From the NCBI RefSeq assembly GCF_001507335.1, contig NZ_LMAH01000003.1, positions 372,001-436,000 on the forward strand: a stretch of 64,000 bases of DNA, read 5' to 3'. The notes below the pieces were generated by a model. That model saw nothing but the letters and a program-made list of their open reading frames with translations, did not search any database and had not been told where the DNA came from. Origin of the DNA: Chryseobacterium sp. JAH (lineage in GTDB: Bacteria; Bacteroidota; Bacteroidia; Flavobacteriales; Weeksellaceae). The position numbers and the translations under genes are program-made. Positions 6,951 to 15,619 of the stretch are shown piece by piece. Position 1 is the first letter of the stretch, and each line of letters opens with the position of its first letter.

Positions 6951-8265
6951 AGCGTTTATTTTCTTTTTCTAAAATTTCTCTGATTTTCTTTTCTTCCCAG
7001 CCTTTTCCTATTGTGAAAACACTCATTCCGTGTGCGGCGACCCCCATTCCCCAACCCAGCATTGGCCAGTAAAACCAAAAACTTTTCGGGTTAGTAATTA
7101 AATTTAAAATCACCAAAAATGGAATGACAATACAGTAGGATATCAAATTTCCATAAAAACCTTTGATCTCCTTTACTCGTTTCTGTGCTCTTTCATAAGC
7201 TTTGTCTTCAGTATCAATAACTGGAATCACAATATTCGGTTTTTCTGAAAGAACGGGTAATTTTACTTTAAAATAATCTTCAGATTTTTCAATAAAAACA
7301 TTCTTTTTCGTCAGTAAAGAATACCGCTGAACGATATTCGCCAGACCAATTCCTGCGCTTTCTTTCATCTGCTCTCTCACCTGCAGATTATTTTCGATGC
7401 ACAGCGTATCGTTCTCAGAGAAAACCTTGATCAATAATGGTTTTGAGGAAGTTGCAAAATTGTGTTTGATACAGTTTTCCAAAAGCAGCTGTAAAGACAG
7501 TGGAACCACAAATCGCCTCAAATCTTCTTCTTTCACATTGAATTCAAAATCTACACTGTCTTCAAAACGAGTTTTCAACAATTGGCAGTAGGTTTTCGCA
7601 AATTCAATCTCATCTTCTACGGTTACCAATTCTTTATCTTTCTGCTCCAGAACATATCTGTAAATCTTCGACATTGAGGCTGTAAACTTCTGAGCCTGAT
7701 GTGGGTTTTCGTCAATCAAAGAGCTCAAAACATTTAAAGAATTAAAAAGAAAATGCGGATCAAGTTGGTTTTTAAGACTTTCAAACTGCGCATTGGCAGA
7801 TTTTGCAATCAATTTCTGCTCCACCACTTCTTTTCTGGAAGTCTTTTTGAGCTCTTCCATAAAACCTTTTGCATGGAGAAACGTGGAAATCAGTAATGCA
7901 ATATTGATCGTAAACCAATTGATGAAATTATATCTTCCCGAAAAATATTCTTCCGTAGAAACCCCTTTCTGAAAAACGACAAAATTCATGTAGTTGCAGA
8001 AATACACTAAGATGATATTGGCAATCAATATCGAAATAATGCTGATTACCGCACGTTTAGTTGTTGCTTCAGACCAGGGAAATCTTTTATTGAGAAAATT
8101 ATTTATCAGTCCGTTTCCTACACCTAAAACGAATGAATACATAAACGAAATCAGCAAGTTGAGCATAAAGTTCTCCACCGTTTTTTCATCGGTAAAGGCG
8201 AAAAAAAAGAAGAGCGATGTTCCCATCGAGATCCAGAATAGTGCGATTATTTCTTTACGTTTCAT
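6940..8265 (-). CDS. LytS-like sensor histidine kinase with C-terminal 2TM domain
   Basis: A 441-residue kinase. Residues 1-140 hold about four membrane helices without an obvious extracytoplasmic sensor. The dimerization and phosphoacceptor region has H171 in LKNQLDPHFLFNSLN, characteristic of the LytS/YehU class. The ATP-binding part has the N-box LLLENCIKHNF and a GIGLANIVQRY glycine motif. After it, residues about 354-441 form a 2TM domain (YERAQKRVKEIKGFYGNL, FYWPMLGWGMG, GKGWEEKKIREIL), an unusual end for a kinase but known in this phylum. It likely phosphorylates the LytTR regulator at 5065. The signal sensed cannot be inferred. Confidence 0.92.
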   Translation of the reverse strand: MKRKEIIALFWISMGTSLFFFFAFTDEKTVENFMLNLLISFMYSFVLGVGNGLINNFLNKRFPWSEATTKRAVISIISILIANIILVYFCNYMNFVVFQKGVSTEEYFSGRYNFINWFTINIALLISTFLHAKGFMEELKKTSRKEVVEQKLIAKSANAQFESLKNQLDPHFLFNSLNVLSSLIDENPHQAQKFTASMSKIYRYVLEQKDKELVTVEDEIEFAKTYCQLLKTRFEDSVDFEFNVKEEDLRRFVVPLSLQLLLENCIKHNFATSSKPLLIKVFSENDTLCIENNLQVREQMKESAGIGLANIVQRYSLLTKKNVFIEKSEDYFKVKLPVLSEKPNIVIPVIDTEDKAYERAQKRVKEIKGFYGNLISYCIVIPFLVILNLITNPKSFWFYWPMLGWGMGVAAHGMSVFTIGKGWEEKKIREILEKENKRYGK

Positions 8266-8420
8266 GAGTAGATAATATTTATTAAAGATCTCTTACAATC
8301 GATGATTCTTCATGTTTTTGTATGTACAAATTTATACTTACAATCTAACGGTTCAAAAGTAGATGAAATTATTTTGAGCGAAAAATAGATGTTGCTGAGC
8401 GGTCGGTACTGAAATCTGAG

Positions 8421-8458
8421 TTGCAAAAAATTAAGCTTCCTGAAGAAGGCTTTTTTGC
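8421..8458. terminator. Bidirectional hairpin downstream of the 8465 gene
   Basis: AGCCTTC-type arms (AAGCTTCCTGAAGAAGGCTT) have A-rich sequence on the left and six Ts on the right. It is placed seven bases after the stop of the minus-strand gene ending at 8465. Confidence 0.5.
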
Positions 8459-8464
8459 TTGCAA

Positions 8465-9109
8465 TTATTTAACCGTTTGGTTCACAAAATATTCCGCTTC
8501 AGATTTCCCCCAGTTCGGATCTAGATCGGTTTTCGGTTTATAGGAGTCGAATTTTTCTAAAGCTCTTTTGAAAAGTTCAATCCCTTTAGACTGACTTCCT
8601 CCATACTGTTCCGGCGTGAAATACACATCTTCAGCTTTGATCAGGGCGATTCTCGGGTTATTCGGATCTAGTTTCTCTGCAGAAGCCAATTGTTCGGTTG
8701 CTTTCATTCCAAAAGTCATGTATCTTTCCATAGGATTGACCATCATTTTTAGAGAATAAATCATTTTCTGAAGCAACTGAATTTCCGCATTATTTTCAAA
8801 ACCTTTGGCTTCATCCAAATATATCTGCGCCTGATCTGCAACCTCATCCAAACCTTGTACTTTATTTTCTCTCATCAGGATTCTCCCTTTCTGAATGTAT
8901 GAGTAAGCGGTATAATAAGACGGCAGCCACTTTCCTTTTTCTTTGTCAGCAATGCGTTGAAAATCGTTGGCCAGAATCTGAAATTCTTCGGCTTTTTTTC
9001 CTGCTTCTATTTTATCTATTTTTTCTTTCATAACTTTTTCATAACTAGTCTGAGAGAAAGACATAAAACTGATCAGAACTAAAGCAAAACTTAAAAACTG
9101 TTTTTTCAT
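8465..9109 (-). CDS. Exported TPR-like protein, unknown function
   Basis: A 214-residue protein with a clear signal peptide (MKKQFLSFALVLISFMSFSQ). The mature part is helical with TPR-like spacing: YYTAYSYIQKGRILM, LDEVADQAQIYLDEA, and ATEQLASAEKLDPNNPRIALIKAEDVYF, ending in YGGSQSKGIELFKRALEKF. It starts 37 bp after the TonB-dependent receptor gene on the same strand, so the two form an operon. It is probably periplasmic and connected to the receptor's substrate or assembly. No specific family is recognised beyond the TPR resemblance. Confidence 0.65.
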   Translation of the reverse strand: MKKQFLSFALVLISFMSFSQTSYEKVMKEKIDKIEAGKKAEEFQILANDFQRIADKEKGKWLPSYYTAYSYIQKGRILMRENKVQGLDEVADQAQIYLDEAKGFENNAEIQLLQKMIYSLKMMVNPMERYMTFGMKATEQLASAEKLDPNNPRIALIKAEDVYFTPEQYGGSQSKGIELFKRALEKFDSYKPKTDLDPNWGKSEAEYFVNQTVK

Positions 9110-9146
9110 AATTTTAATATTAAAGGTTTATATTTTTTAAATAAAT

Positions 9147-11375
9147 TTAAAGATTATTATTGATCGCGTCCTGGGTCCTATCAACACCAAAACTGATAAA
9201 CATTCCTACAAAAACAAAAGTATTGACCGGCGGAACAACAGCTGAACGATTTCCATTCTGTGAAAAATTATATCCATAGATATTTTTGGTTCCAAAAACA
9301 TTTGAAACGCTCAAAACAAAGATAGTGAAGGCCTTTGCATCTTTTTTACCTAAATTCGGGAGATAATTGATGCTGAAATTCAATGCATTATAATCTTTAA
9401 GCTGTCCTTCACTCCTGATACTATTCTTATCGTTTTGCGTGATAATATCATAATAAGGCCGTCCTTTAGCGTAAGTGTAAGAAAGATTAATTCCCGTTTT
9501 CCATTTTGGAATAAATCTTTTTGCGACCGCAGAAATCGTATGCTCCGAAGCAAAATTTGGTTTTAAACTGAAAGGATAATTCAGGAAATCTCTTTTGGAA
9601 TCAAGAAACGAATAGCTGATCCAGTAATCAATATTCTCAAATGTCTTTTTATCTCTCCAGAACAGTTCTAATCCTTTTGCGAAACCATTTCCGTTACTGT
9701 TGATCGCAGTCTGTATCTGTTGATTCTGACCTCCGGTTGACATAATGTTCTGCGTTTTTATCAGTTCATTATATTTTTTATAAAATGTTTCAAACCTCAA
9801 ACTTCTGCCTTCCGTCGATCTTTGAACCTGAAAAATAAAGTGTTGCGATTGCTGAAAATCTAACTGAGCAGAAGAGTTAATATATTTACTTTCAGGATTT
9901 TGAAAAAACAAACCGTATGCGAAAGAGGTTGTCCAGTCTTTTGCAAAACGATATGCCAATGCAAAACGCGGAGCGATGTTGGTTTTATTTAAATACGAAG
10001 AGTTTTCTGCTCTTACCCCAATTTTTGCTGATAAATGGTTGCTAAAACCCAAATCGGTTTCCATGAAAGCGGAAGATATAAGATCTCTATAATTTTTATT
10101 GATTTCACCAAAGTTAAGTTTTTCGTTGGCATAATTTAATTCAAAACCACCACGCAAAGCACTTATTTTATTAATCTTTCTGTCGATAACTGCTTTAATG
10201 TTGATGTAATTTCCATCATTTACTACTTGTGATTCACTGGATTCAGTATCATTCGTTTCTGTAGAAAATTTCAGATCTGACTGATTATAAGAATAAGAAG
10301 TTCCAGCATTCAGAAGATACTTCCCAAATTTTTGCTTAAAAGAAAGGTTGTGATATGTATTCTTTCCTTTTAGTTTGACCAAAGAGAAATCATAATTTGA
10401 CTCTAAGCTTTCTGTTTTTACGCCCATTATATTGGTGTCAAACATTCCGTAATATTTTATAAAACCACCAGATTTTGTTTTCAACCTAAAATTAGCGTCT
10501 CCATTCAAACCTTGTGGAGCATCGATAAAATCAGTATTAAAACTAAAAATTTCCTTCATCAGATTCAGGTTAGAATATCCTGCTGAAGCTCCAAAAGAAT
10601 AGTTTTTGTTATCGCTTAACTTCTGGAAACCTCCATTTAAAAATATAGGAGAAATTCCGAAATCGTATGAACTCTGATCAGGAAGATCTACACTTTCGAG
10701 CATTAAAGCTCCTGACAAAGCCTGTCCGTACAATGCTGAATAGCCGCCGCTTGAAAAAATATTTCCTTTAAATAGTGAGGTATTGAAGCGGTCTCGTCCT
10801 GCAATTCCCGGAACTGAACTTGAGAAATAGTTATTGATTAAACTTCCATCCATGAAAATTTTAGCCTCGGTTCCTGTTCCACCACGTACAAACAACCCCT
10901 CCGTTTCGCCGACTTTCTGAACTCCTGGAAGGTAATTTAATGCAGAAGAAATTTGCCCGTCGGCTCCTGCGGTTGTATAAATGTCTATCGGTGTCAACAA
11001 AGCGGTAGCTCTTTTTTTGTCACTTGCTTCGATTGATCCTGCAGAAACTACAACCGCATCTATTTCGTTGATCTGCTCTTTTAATTCAACATTGATTGTT
11101 TGATTTTGGTCATCAATTGTGATTGGTTTTTCAATTTCGTAATATTTTACATGGGTAAATGTTAGCTTATGTGCCCCTTTATCGGAAGTTTCAAAAGAGA
11201 AATTCCCTTCCGCATCTGTTGTTGCGCCATCGTAGGTATCCTTTAAAGTCACATTTACTTCAGCTATTCCTTTGTTTTTAAAAGTGACTTTTCCTGAAAT
11301 TTTCACCTGAGCAAAATTCATAATACATGAATAAAACAACAAGATGAGAATGATTTTATGAAAATTAGATTTCAT
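9147..11375 (-). CDS. TonB-dependent outer-membrane receptor
   Basis: A 742-residue receptor. After a signal peptide (about residues 1-22), an N-terminal carboxypeptidase-regulatory-like domain covers residues 23-97 (VKISGKVTFKNKGIAEVNVTLKDT, TTDAEGNFSF). A plug domain follows (ALNYLPGVQKVGETEGLFVRGG) and then a long beta-barrel ending in an aromatic C-terminus region. It is shorter than SusC-type proteins and has no SusD neighbour, so it is more like a siderophore, metal or small-molecule receptor. It heads a two-gene operon with the TPR-like protein. Ligand not deducible. Confidence 0.9.
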   Translation of the reverse strand: MKSNFHKIILILLFYSCIMNFAQVKISGKVTFKNKGIAEVNVTLKDTYDGATTDAEGNFSFETSDKGAHKLTFTHVKYYEIEKPITIDDQNQTINVELKEQINEIDAVVVSAGSIEASDKKRATALLTPIDIYTTAGADGQISSALNYLPGVQKVGETEGLFVRGGTGTEAKIFMDGSLINNYFSSSVPGIAGRDRFNTSLFKGNIFSSGGYSALYGQALSGALMLESVDLPDQSSYDFGISPIFLNGGFQKLSDNKNYSFGASAGYSNLNLMKEIFSFNTDFIDAPQGLNGDANFRLKTKSGGFIKYYGMFDTNIMGVKTESLESNYDFSLVKLKGKNTYHNLSFKQKFGKYLLNAGTSYSYNQSDLKFSTETNDTESSESQVVNDGNYINIKAVIDRKINKISALRGGFELNYANEKLNFGEINKNYRDLISSAFMETDLGFSNHLSAKIGVRAENSSYLNKTNIAPRFALAYRFAKDWTTSFAYGLFFQNPESKYINSSAQLDFQQSQHFIFQVQRSTEGRSLRFETFYKKYNELIKTQNIMSTGGQNQQIQTAINSNGNGFAKGLELFWRDKKTFENIDYWISYSFLDSKRDFLNYPFSLKPNFASEHTISAVAKRFIPKWKTGINLSYTYAKGRPYYDIITQNDKNSIRSEGQLKDYNALNFSINYLPNLGKKDAKAFTIFVLSVSNVFGTKNIYGYNFSQNGNRSAVVPPVNTFVFVGMFISFGVDRTQDAINNNL

Positions 11376-11443
11376 GTCTGTAAGTTTTTAGCAAAAGTAT
11401 ACAGGATCATTGAAATCTCTTCATTTTTCACACTGAATGGTCA

Positions 11444-11451
11444 TATTTTTG
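11444..11451 (+). promoter_or_regulatory. -7 promoter box for sodC
   Basis: TATTTTTG fits the Bacteroidetes -7 element TAnnTTTG and lies 37 bp before the sodC start codon. I see no convincing -33 box. Confidence 0.45.
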
Positions 11452-11488
11452 TACTGAATGGAGTTATCATCACTAAAATAAATATCAT

Positions 11489-11992
11489 ATGAAATTACAG
11501 ACATTAACATTATTGGCCGGTTGCGCCTTACTTTCTGCATCTTGCAGTACAAGTAAAACCTACAACATTTTAGCGAAAAGCGGCACAGAAACAGCAGGAA
11601 CAGCAAAATTTACACAAGAAGGAAATGATGTTGTGATGAATCTTGAGGTCACCAATCTGACTCCCGGAATTCACGCTGTTCACATTCATGAAAAAGGCGA
11701 CTGCTCTGCTCCTGACGCAACTTCAACAGGTGGACACTGGAACCCCGGAAAACATGACCATGGAAAATGGGGAACCGGAAGTTTTCACATGGGAGATATC
11801 GGAAATCTTGAAGCCGATAAAGATGGAAAGGCTAAACTGACATTTAAAACTGACAAATGGTGTTTAGACTGCGTAGAAGAGTCGAAAAACATTATAGGCA
11901 AGGGAATCATCATTCATGCAGCTAAAGATGATTTTATGACTCAGCCGACTGGAAATGCAGGAGGTAGAGTGGGTTGTGTAGAAATTAAATAA
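11489..11992 (+). CDS. sodC: Cu/Zn superoxide dismutase, lipoprotein
   Basis: A 167-residue periplasmic enzyme that converts superoxide to oxygen and hydrogen peroxide. A lipoprotein signal peptide ends in LLSASCS, which predicts membrane anchoring at the cysteine. The copper ligands are in HAVHIHEKGDC; the zinc loop is GGHWNPGKHDHGKWGTGSFHMGDIGNL; the later copper His is in KGIIIHAAKDD and the electrostatic Arg in GNAGGRVGCVEI. The cysteines in GDC and VGC can form the usual disulfide. An extra CLDC motif around residue 120 could bind metal or form another disulfide. It is a single gene with its own promoter and a very strong terminator. Confidence 0.95.
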   Translation: MKLQTLTLLAGCALLSASCSTSKTYNILAKSGTETAGTAKFTQEGNDVVMNLEVTNLTPGIHAVHIHEKGDCSAPDATSTGGHWNPGKHDHGKWGTGSFHMGDIGNLEADKDGKAKLTFKTDKWCLDCVEESKNIIGKGIIIHAAKDDFMTQPTGNAGGRVGCVEIK

Positions 11993-12011
11993 TCTTCTTT
12001 TCATATAACCG

Positions 12012-12050
12012 AAAGCGGCGCTAATCTTCGATTAGCGCCGCTTTTTTTTA
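12012..12050. terminator. Strong bidirectional terminator between sodC and prc
   Basis: A perfect 14-bp stem (AAAGCGGCGCTAAT with its complement), a five-base CTTCG loop and a long T-run follow sodC. The prc gene ends 11 bp away on the other strand, so it probably serves both. Confidence 0.85.
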
Positions 12051-12060
12051 ATATTAAAGT

Positions 12061-14190
12061 TTATCCTTTTGCTTTCATTTCTGCGATAATATTCATCGCT
12101 TCCTGAAGGTAAGTGTCTTTCTTTAAATTCTTGATCCACATTTCAGATTTTTTCTTGAATGCTTCATCTTTTTTCTCTCTCTCGATTTCTGCAGGATACA
12201 TTGAGAATTTCAATCCGTTTTCAAATTTTGTTAAAGCTTTGAATTTCTCAATTTGAGCTTTTCTCTGCTTCATCAAATCATTGAATTTATTGATATTCAA
12301 AGTGATGGTTTCTTCTTTATCCAATTGCTCTCTCCATTTTGCAGACTCCAACAATAACTGATAGTTGGTGTTTTTAGCCATTCTGTCGTTGCTAGATTTT
12401 TCTAAAGCTTTTACATCAAAATAGCTCAATTTCTGATAAGTTGAACTAGGAATTTTATCCCAAGCCAAAGCAAAATCATCATATCTTTCTCCTACTTCAG
12501 CGTATGTAAAGAAGTCTTCCATTCTGATATCTGAAACGATACCTTTTCTCTGGTTAGACTCTCCGCTGATTCTGTAAAATTTCTGAATCGTAAGTTTTAA
12601 CGATCCAAAATCATCTTCTGTATTTAAGAATCTGTTTAGATCAACAAAAGTCTGCACCGTACCTTTTCCGAAAGACTGTGGCGAACCAACAATAATTCCT
12701 CTTCCGTAATCCTGCATTGCACCGGCTAAAATCTCAGATGCCGAAGCCGAAAGTTCGTTTTGCATAATCACTAAAGGTCCTGTCCAAACCGGAGTTTCCT
12801 GCTTATTTTTCAAAGTCTGGATTTTTCCGTTTCCGTCTTTTACCTGAACGTAAGGCCCTGCATTCATAAACAATCCCATGATGTCACCCACTTCTGTCAA
12901 TGAACCACCTCCGTTATTTCTAAGATCTAGTACAATTCCTTCAATTCCCTGAGCTTTCAGTTTTACGATTTCATTTTTAATGTCATCAGAAGCATTTCTT
13001 CCTTTTTCATCTTCAAAATCTGCATTAAAGCTTGGTAAGTTGATGAATCCGTATTTTTTTCCGTTTGGAGAGTTGACGATAATACTTCTTGCAAAAGTAT
13101 CTTCAATCGCTACTTCCTCACGAATCATCGTCACTTCGATAATCGTTTTATCTTTTTTCTGAACAGTCAAAGTAACTGGAGTTCCTTTTTCACCTCTGAT
13201 CAATCTTACCGCTTCATCAGAAAGCATTCCAACAACATTTACTGCATCCTCCTTCGGCTTAGATCTTACTTTTAAAATTTTATCACCTTCAGAAAGTTTT
13301 TTCGATTTCCAGGCAGGTGCACCAATCGTCAAAGCACCAAGGAAAAGATTTCCTTTTTTCTCTTGGATAATTGCCCCGATTCCTATTACTTTTCCTTTGA
13401 ACTGGGTGTCAAAATCTTCTTTATCTTTTGGAGAATAATAGTTGGTATGCGGATCAAACACTTCTGTATATGCATTCATATACACCGTAAACCAATCCAT
13501 TTTTTTTCTCTTTTTAAATCTGGTAAAGGTTTCTTTCACCAAATCTTTTACCTCATCAGTTGCTTTCGTCATTTTTTGCTGAGGAGAAAGCATTTCAAGC
13601 TTTATGGTGTCTTTCAGTTTAAATTTCTGTACAGAATCTTTCTTTTCTTTCTGAGCTTCTTCTTTGCTGTTCATCGACTCAATTTCCTGAAGGATATTGT
13701 ATTTAATAAATTTTTTCCATTCGTTATACTGCTCCTGTTTATCCTTAGGAACATTTTTAAGCTTTGATTCTAAAGTTAAAGTTTCATCTTCTTCCAAATT
13801 AATGGGTTTGCTGAAAATCTCCTGCGTAATCTTATCAATCTCATCAACTCTCTGGTACAATCTGTCAACCGTAAGTTTGTAGAAAGATAAATCTCCCATA
13901 TTCAGATAGTCATCAAGTTTGGTTTCATGCTTCGAAAATTCTGTCATGTCCGACTGCAGAAAATATCTTTTCCCAGGATCGATCATTTCAAAATAATGTT
14001 TGTACACATCTTTTGAATACGCGTCATTAATAGGTTTTGGGCTGTAGTGTAGGTATGAGAGTGTGTTTTTAACGCTCACCATTATCGTCTGCATTTTCTC
14101 ATCGTCATTCTTCGGCGAGTTGAAACAAAACATAAGACTTGTCAATGGAATAAGAAGTAGAAATTTATTTAGTTTAAAATTTTTCCACAT
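12061..14190 (-). CDS. prc: Carboxy-terminal processing (tail-specific) protease, S41 family
   Basis: A 709-residue periplasmic serine protease. After a signal sequence, the N-terminal Tsp-type helical domain runs to about residue 230 (KRYFLQSDMTEF). Then come a PDZ domain (residues about 255-345, IGAIIQEKKGNLFLGALTIGAPAWKSKKLSEGD) and the S41 catalytic core, with the nucleophile in QNELSASASEILAGAMQDYGR and Lys in SFGKGTVQ. A C-terminal DUF3340-like helical part ends the protein. This order matches E. coli Prc/Tsp. It would trim or degrade proteins by their C-termini in the periplasm and act on cell-wall enzymes or lipoproteins. Transcribed alone. Confidence 0.92.
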   Translation of the reverse strand: MWKNFKLNKFLLLIPLTSLMFCFNSPKNDDEKMQTIMVSVKNTLSYLHYSPKPINDAYSKDVYKHYFEMIDPGKRYFLQSDMTEFSKHETKLDDYLNMGDLSFYKLTVDRLYQRVDEIDKITQEIFSKPINLEEDETLTLESKLKNVPKDKQEQYNEWKKFIKYNILQEIESMNSKEEAQKEKKDSVQKFKLKDTIKLEMLSPQQKMTKATDEVKDLVKETFTRFKKRKKMDWFTVYMNAYTEVFDPHTNYYSPKDKEDFDTQFKGKVIGIGAIIQEKKGNLFLGALTIGAPAWKSKKLSEGDKILKVRSKPKEDAVNVVGMLSDEAVRLIRGEKGTPVTLTVQKKDKTIIEVTMIREEVAIEDTFARSIIVNSPNGKKYGFINLPSFNADFEDEKGRNASDDIKNEIVKLKAQGIEGIVLDLRNNGGGSLTEVGDIMGLFMNAGPYVQVKDGNGKIQTLKNKQETPVWTGPLVIMQNELSASASEILAGAMQDYGRGIIVGSPQSFGKGTVQTFVDLNRFLNTEDDFGSLKLTIQKFYRISGESNQRKGIVSDIRMEDFFTYAEVGERYDDFALAWDKIPSSTYQKLSYFDVKALEKSSNDRMAKNTNYQLLLESAKWREQLDKEETITLNINKFNDLMKQRKAQIEKFKALTKFENGLKFSMYPAEIEREKKDEAFKKKSEMWIKNLKKDTYLQEAMNIIAEMKAKG

Positions 14191-14310
14191 AAATCTGTAA
14201 TATATTTTTATTAAATTCTTTTAAAATCAAGTAATAAGTAGCGTTTATTAAATGACTGTTACAAACTATCAAATTTAATACCTTATTTATAATTATCAAT
14301 TAGTTTTAAG

Positions 14311-14318
14311 TAATTTTG
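14311..14318 (+). promoter_or_regulatory. -7 promoter box for surE
   Basis: TAATTTTG matches TAnnTTTG and lies 16 bp before the surE ATG. Confidence 0.42.
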
Positions 14319-14334
14319 TTAAAATTAAATTTTT

Positions 14335-15105
14335 ATGGAAAAACCACTTATTCTGGTAACCAATGATGATGGAATTACGGCTCCCGGTATCAGAAATCTT
14401 GTAGAATTTATGAACGAAATAGGAGAAGTAATCGTGGTAGCTCCGAATTCGCCTCAAAGCGGTAAAGGTCACGCCATTACCATAAACTCCACTTTAAGCT
14501 ATGAAGAAGTACACTTGGAAGGGCCACAAAAAGATTATTCGTGCAGTGGGACTCCCGTTGATTGTGTGAAAATGGCCTTGGATAAAATCCTTCCGAGAAG
14601 ACCCGAAATTGTGGTTTCAGGGATTAATCATGGTGCCAATTCTTCCATTAACGTAATTTATTCAGGAACAATGTCTGCGGCTGTAGAAGGCGGCGTAGAA
14701 GGACTTCCTTCAATTGGTTTTTCACTTTTAGATTTCAGTTGGGAAGCAGATTTTACTCAGGCAAAAGAATATATTCAGGGAATCGTAAGAAAAACATTGG
14801 AAAACCCTATGCCTAAAGGCGTTGTATTAAACGTAAATATTCCGAAGCTTTCAAAAGAAGAAATTAAAGGAGTAAAAATCTGTAAACAAGCCAATGCCAA
14901 ATGGGAAGAGAGCTTTGATGAAAGAATCAATCCACACGGTAAAAAATATTACTGGTTAACCGGCTATTTCAATAACATGGATGAGTCTGAAGACGCTGAT
15001 GAAACGGCGTTGGCAAACGGATATATTTCAATTGTTCCTGTTAAATTTGATATGACAGCTTATGAATATATGAACACGCTGAATGAAGTGATGAAGTTTG
15101 ATTAA
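14335..15105 (+). CDS. surE: 5'/3'-nucleotidase SurE
   Basis: A 256-residue cytoplasmic metal-dependent phosphatase that removes phosphate from nucleoside monophosphates. The N-terminal LVTNDDGITAPGI carries the metal-binding DD pair, followed by VVAPNSPQSGKGHAITI, CSGTPVDCVKMAL and VSGINHGANSSINVIYSGTMSAAVEG with the conserved metal-binding Asn. Length and motif order are typical. It is a single gene: its promoter box is just upstream and an inverted repeat follows the stop. Confidence 0.95.
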   Translation: MEKPLILVTNDDGITAPGIRNLVEFMNEIGEVIVVAPNSPQSGKGHAITINSTLSYEEVHLEGPQKDYSCSGTPVDCVKMALDKILPRRPEIVVSGINHGANSSINVIYSGTMSAAVEGGVEGLPSIGFSLLDFSWEADFTQAKEYIQGIVRKTLENPMPKGVVLNVNIPKLSKEEIKGVKICKQANAKWEESFDERINPHGKKYYWLTGYFNNMDESEDADETALANGYISIVPVKFDMTAYEYMNTLNEVMKFD

Positions 15106-15109
15106 ATAT

Positions 15110-15168
15110 ATTTCCCACAGATTTTCACGGATGATTGAGCATAAAAATCTATGTAATTTGTGGGAAAT
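15110..15168. repeat. Inverted repeat between surE and a convergent lipoprotein gene
   Basis: The arms ATTTCCCACA and TGTGGGAAAT are 39 bases apart and enclose ATTTTCACGGATG, a short string common in flavobacterial intergenic repeats. It fills the space between convergent genes and could act as a bidirectional terminator. Confidence 0.5.
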
Positions 15169-15173
15169 TTCTT

Positions 15174-15608
15174 TTATTCAAAAGTTCTATTTCTAAATTC
15201 ATCTGCATAAATTTCCAATTCGTTTTCTCTTTTGATAAAATCGTAAAAATAATACTTGTCATTAACTGTAAAACAATAATTCCTATGTCCAATTGTAACT
15301 TTCACAAAATCAGGTTTATTTGATTTAAATTTGAAATATTTGATATTATGATCCATATTCAATTTATTATCAATATAATATTTTACAATTTGGTTTTCGT
15401 ATTTAACCTGAACCGTATCTTTTATTCCTGAACGAAAAACAAATGAAAATTCATTGTAGATAACATCGCTTTTCGTTTTATTATAAAGAATTTTAATTGA
15501 ATCCTCTCCACAAATATTTGGAATATTTGTTAAATTAAGATTTTCGAAACGTGATTTACATGAAATCAACAAAATGAAAATTATAACAGAATAATAAAAA
15601 CATTTCAT
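15174..15608 (-). CDS. Hypothetical lipoprotein
   Basis: A 144-residue protein with a lipoprotein signal (MKCFYYSVIIFILLISCKS), so the mature protein would start at the cysteine. The rest is beta-rich and charged (DTVQVKYENQIVKYYIDNKLN, FVKVTIGHRNYCFTVNDKYYF) with no family I recognise. It lies 11 bp after the radical SAM gene and is the last gene of that operon, though it may be only loosely related in function. Confidence 0.55.
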   Translation of the reverse strand: MKCFYYSVIIFILLISCKSRFENLNLTNIPNICGEDSIKILYNKTKSDVIYNEFSFVFRSGIKDTVQVKYENQIVKYYIDNKLNMDHNIKYFKFKSNKPDFVKVTIGHRNYCFTVNDKYYFYDFIKRENELEIYADEFRNRTFE

Positions 15609-15619
15609 GAGATCAATTT

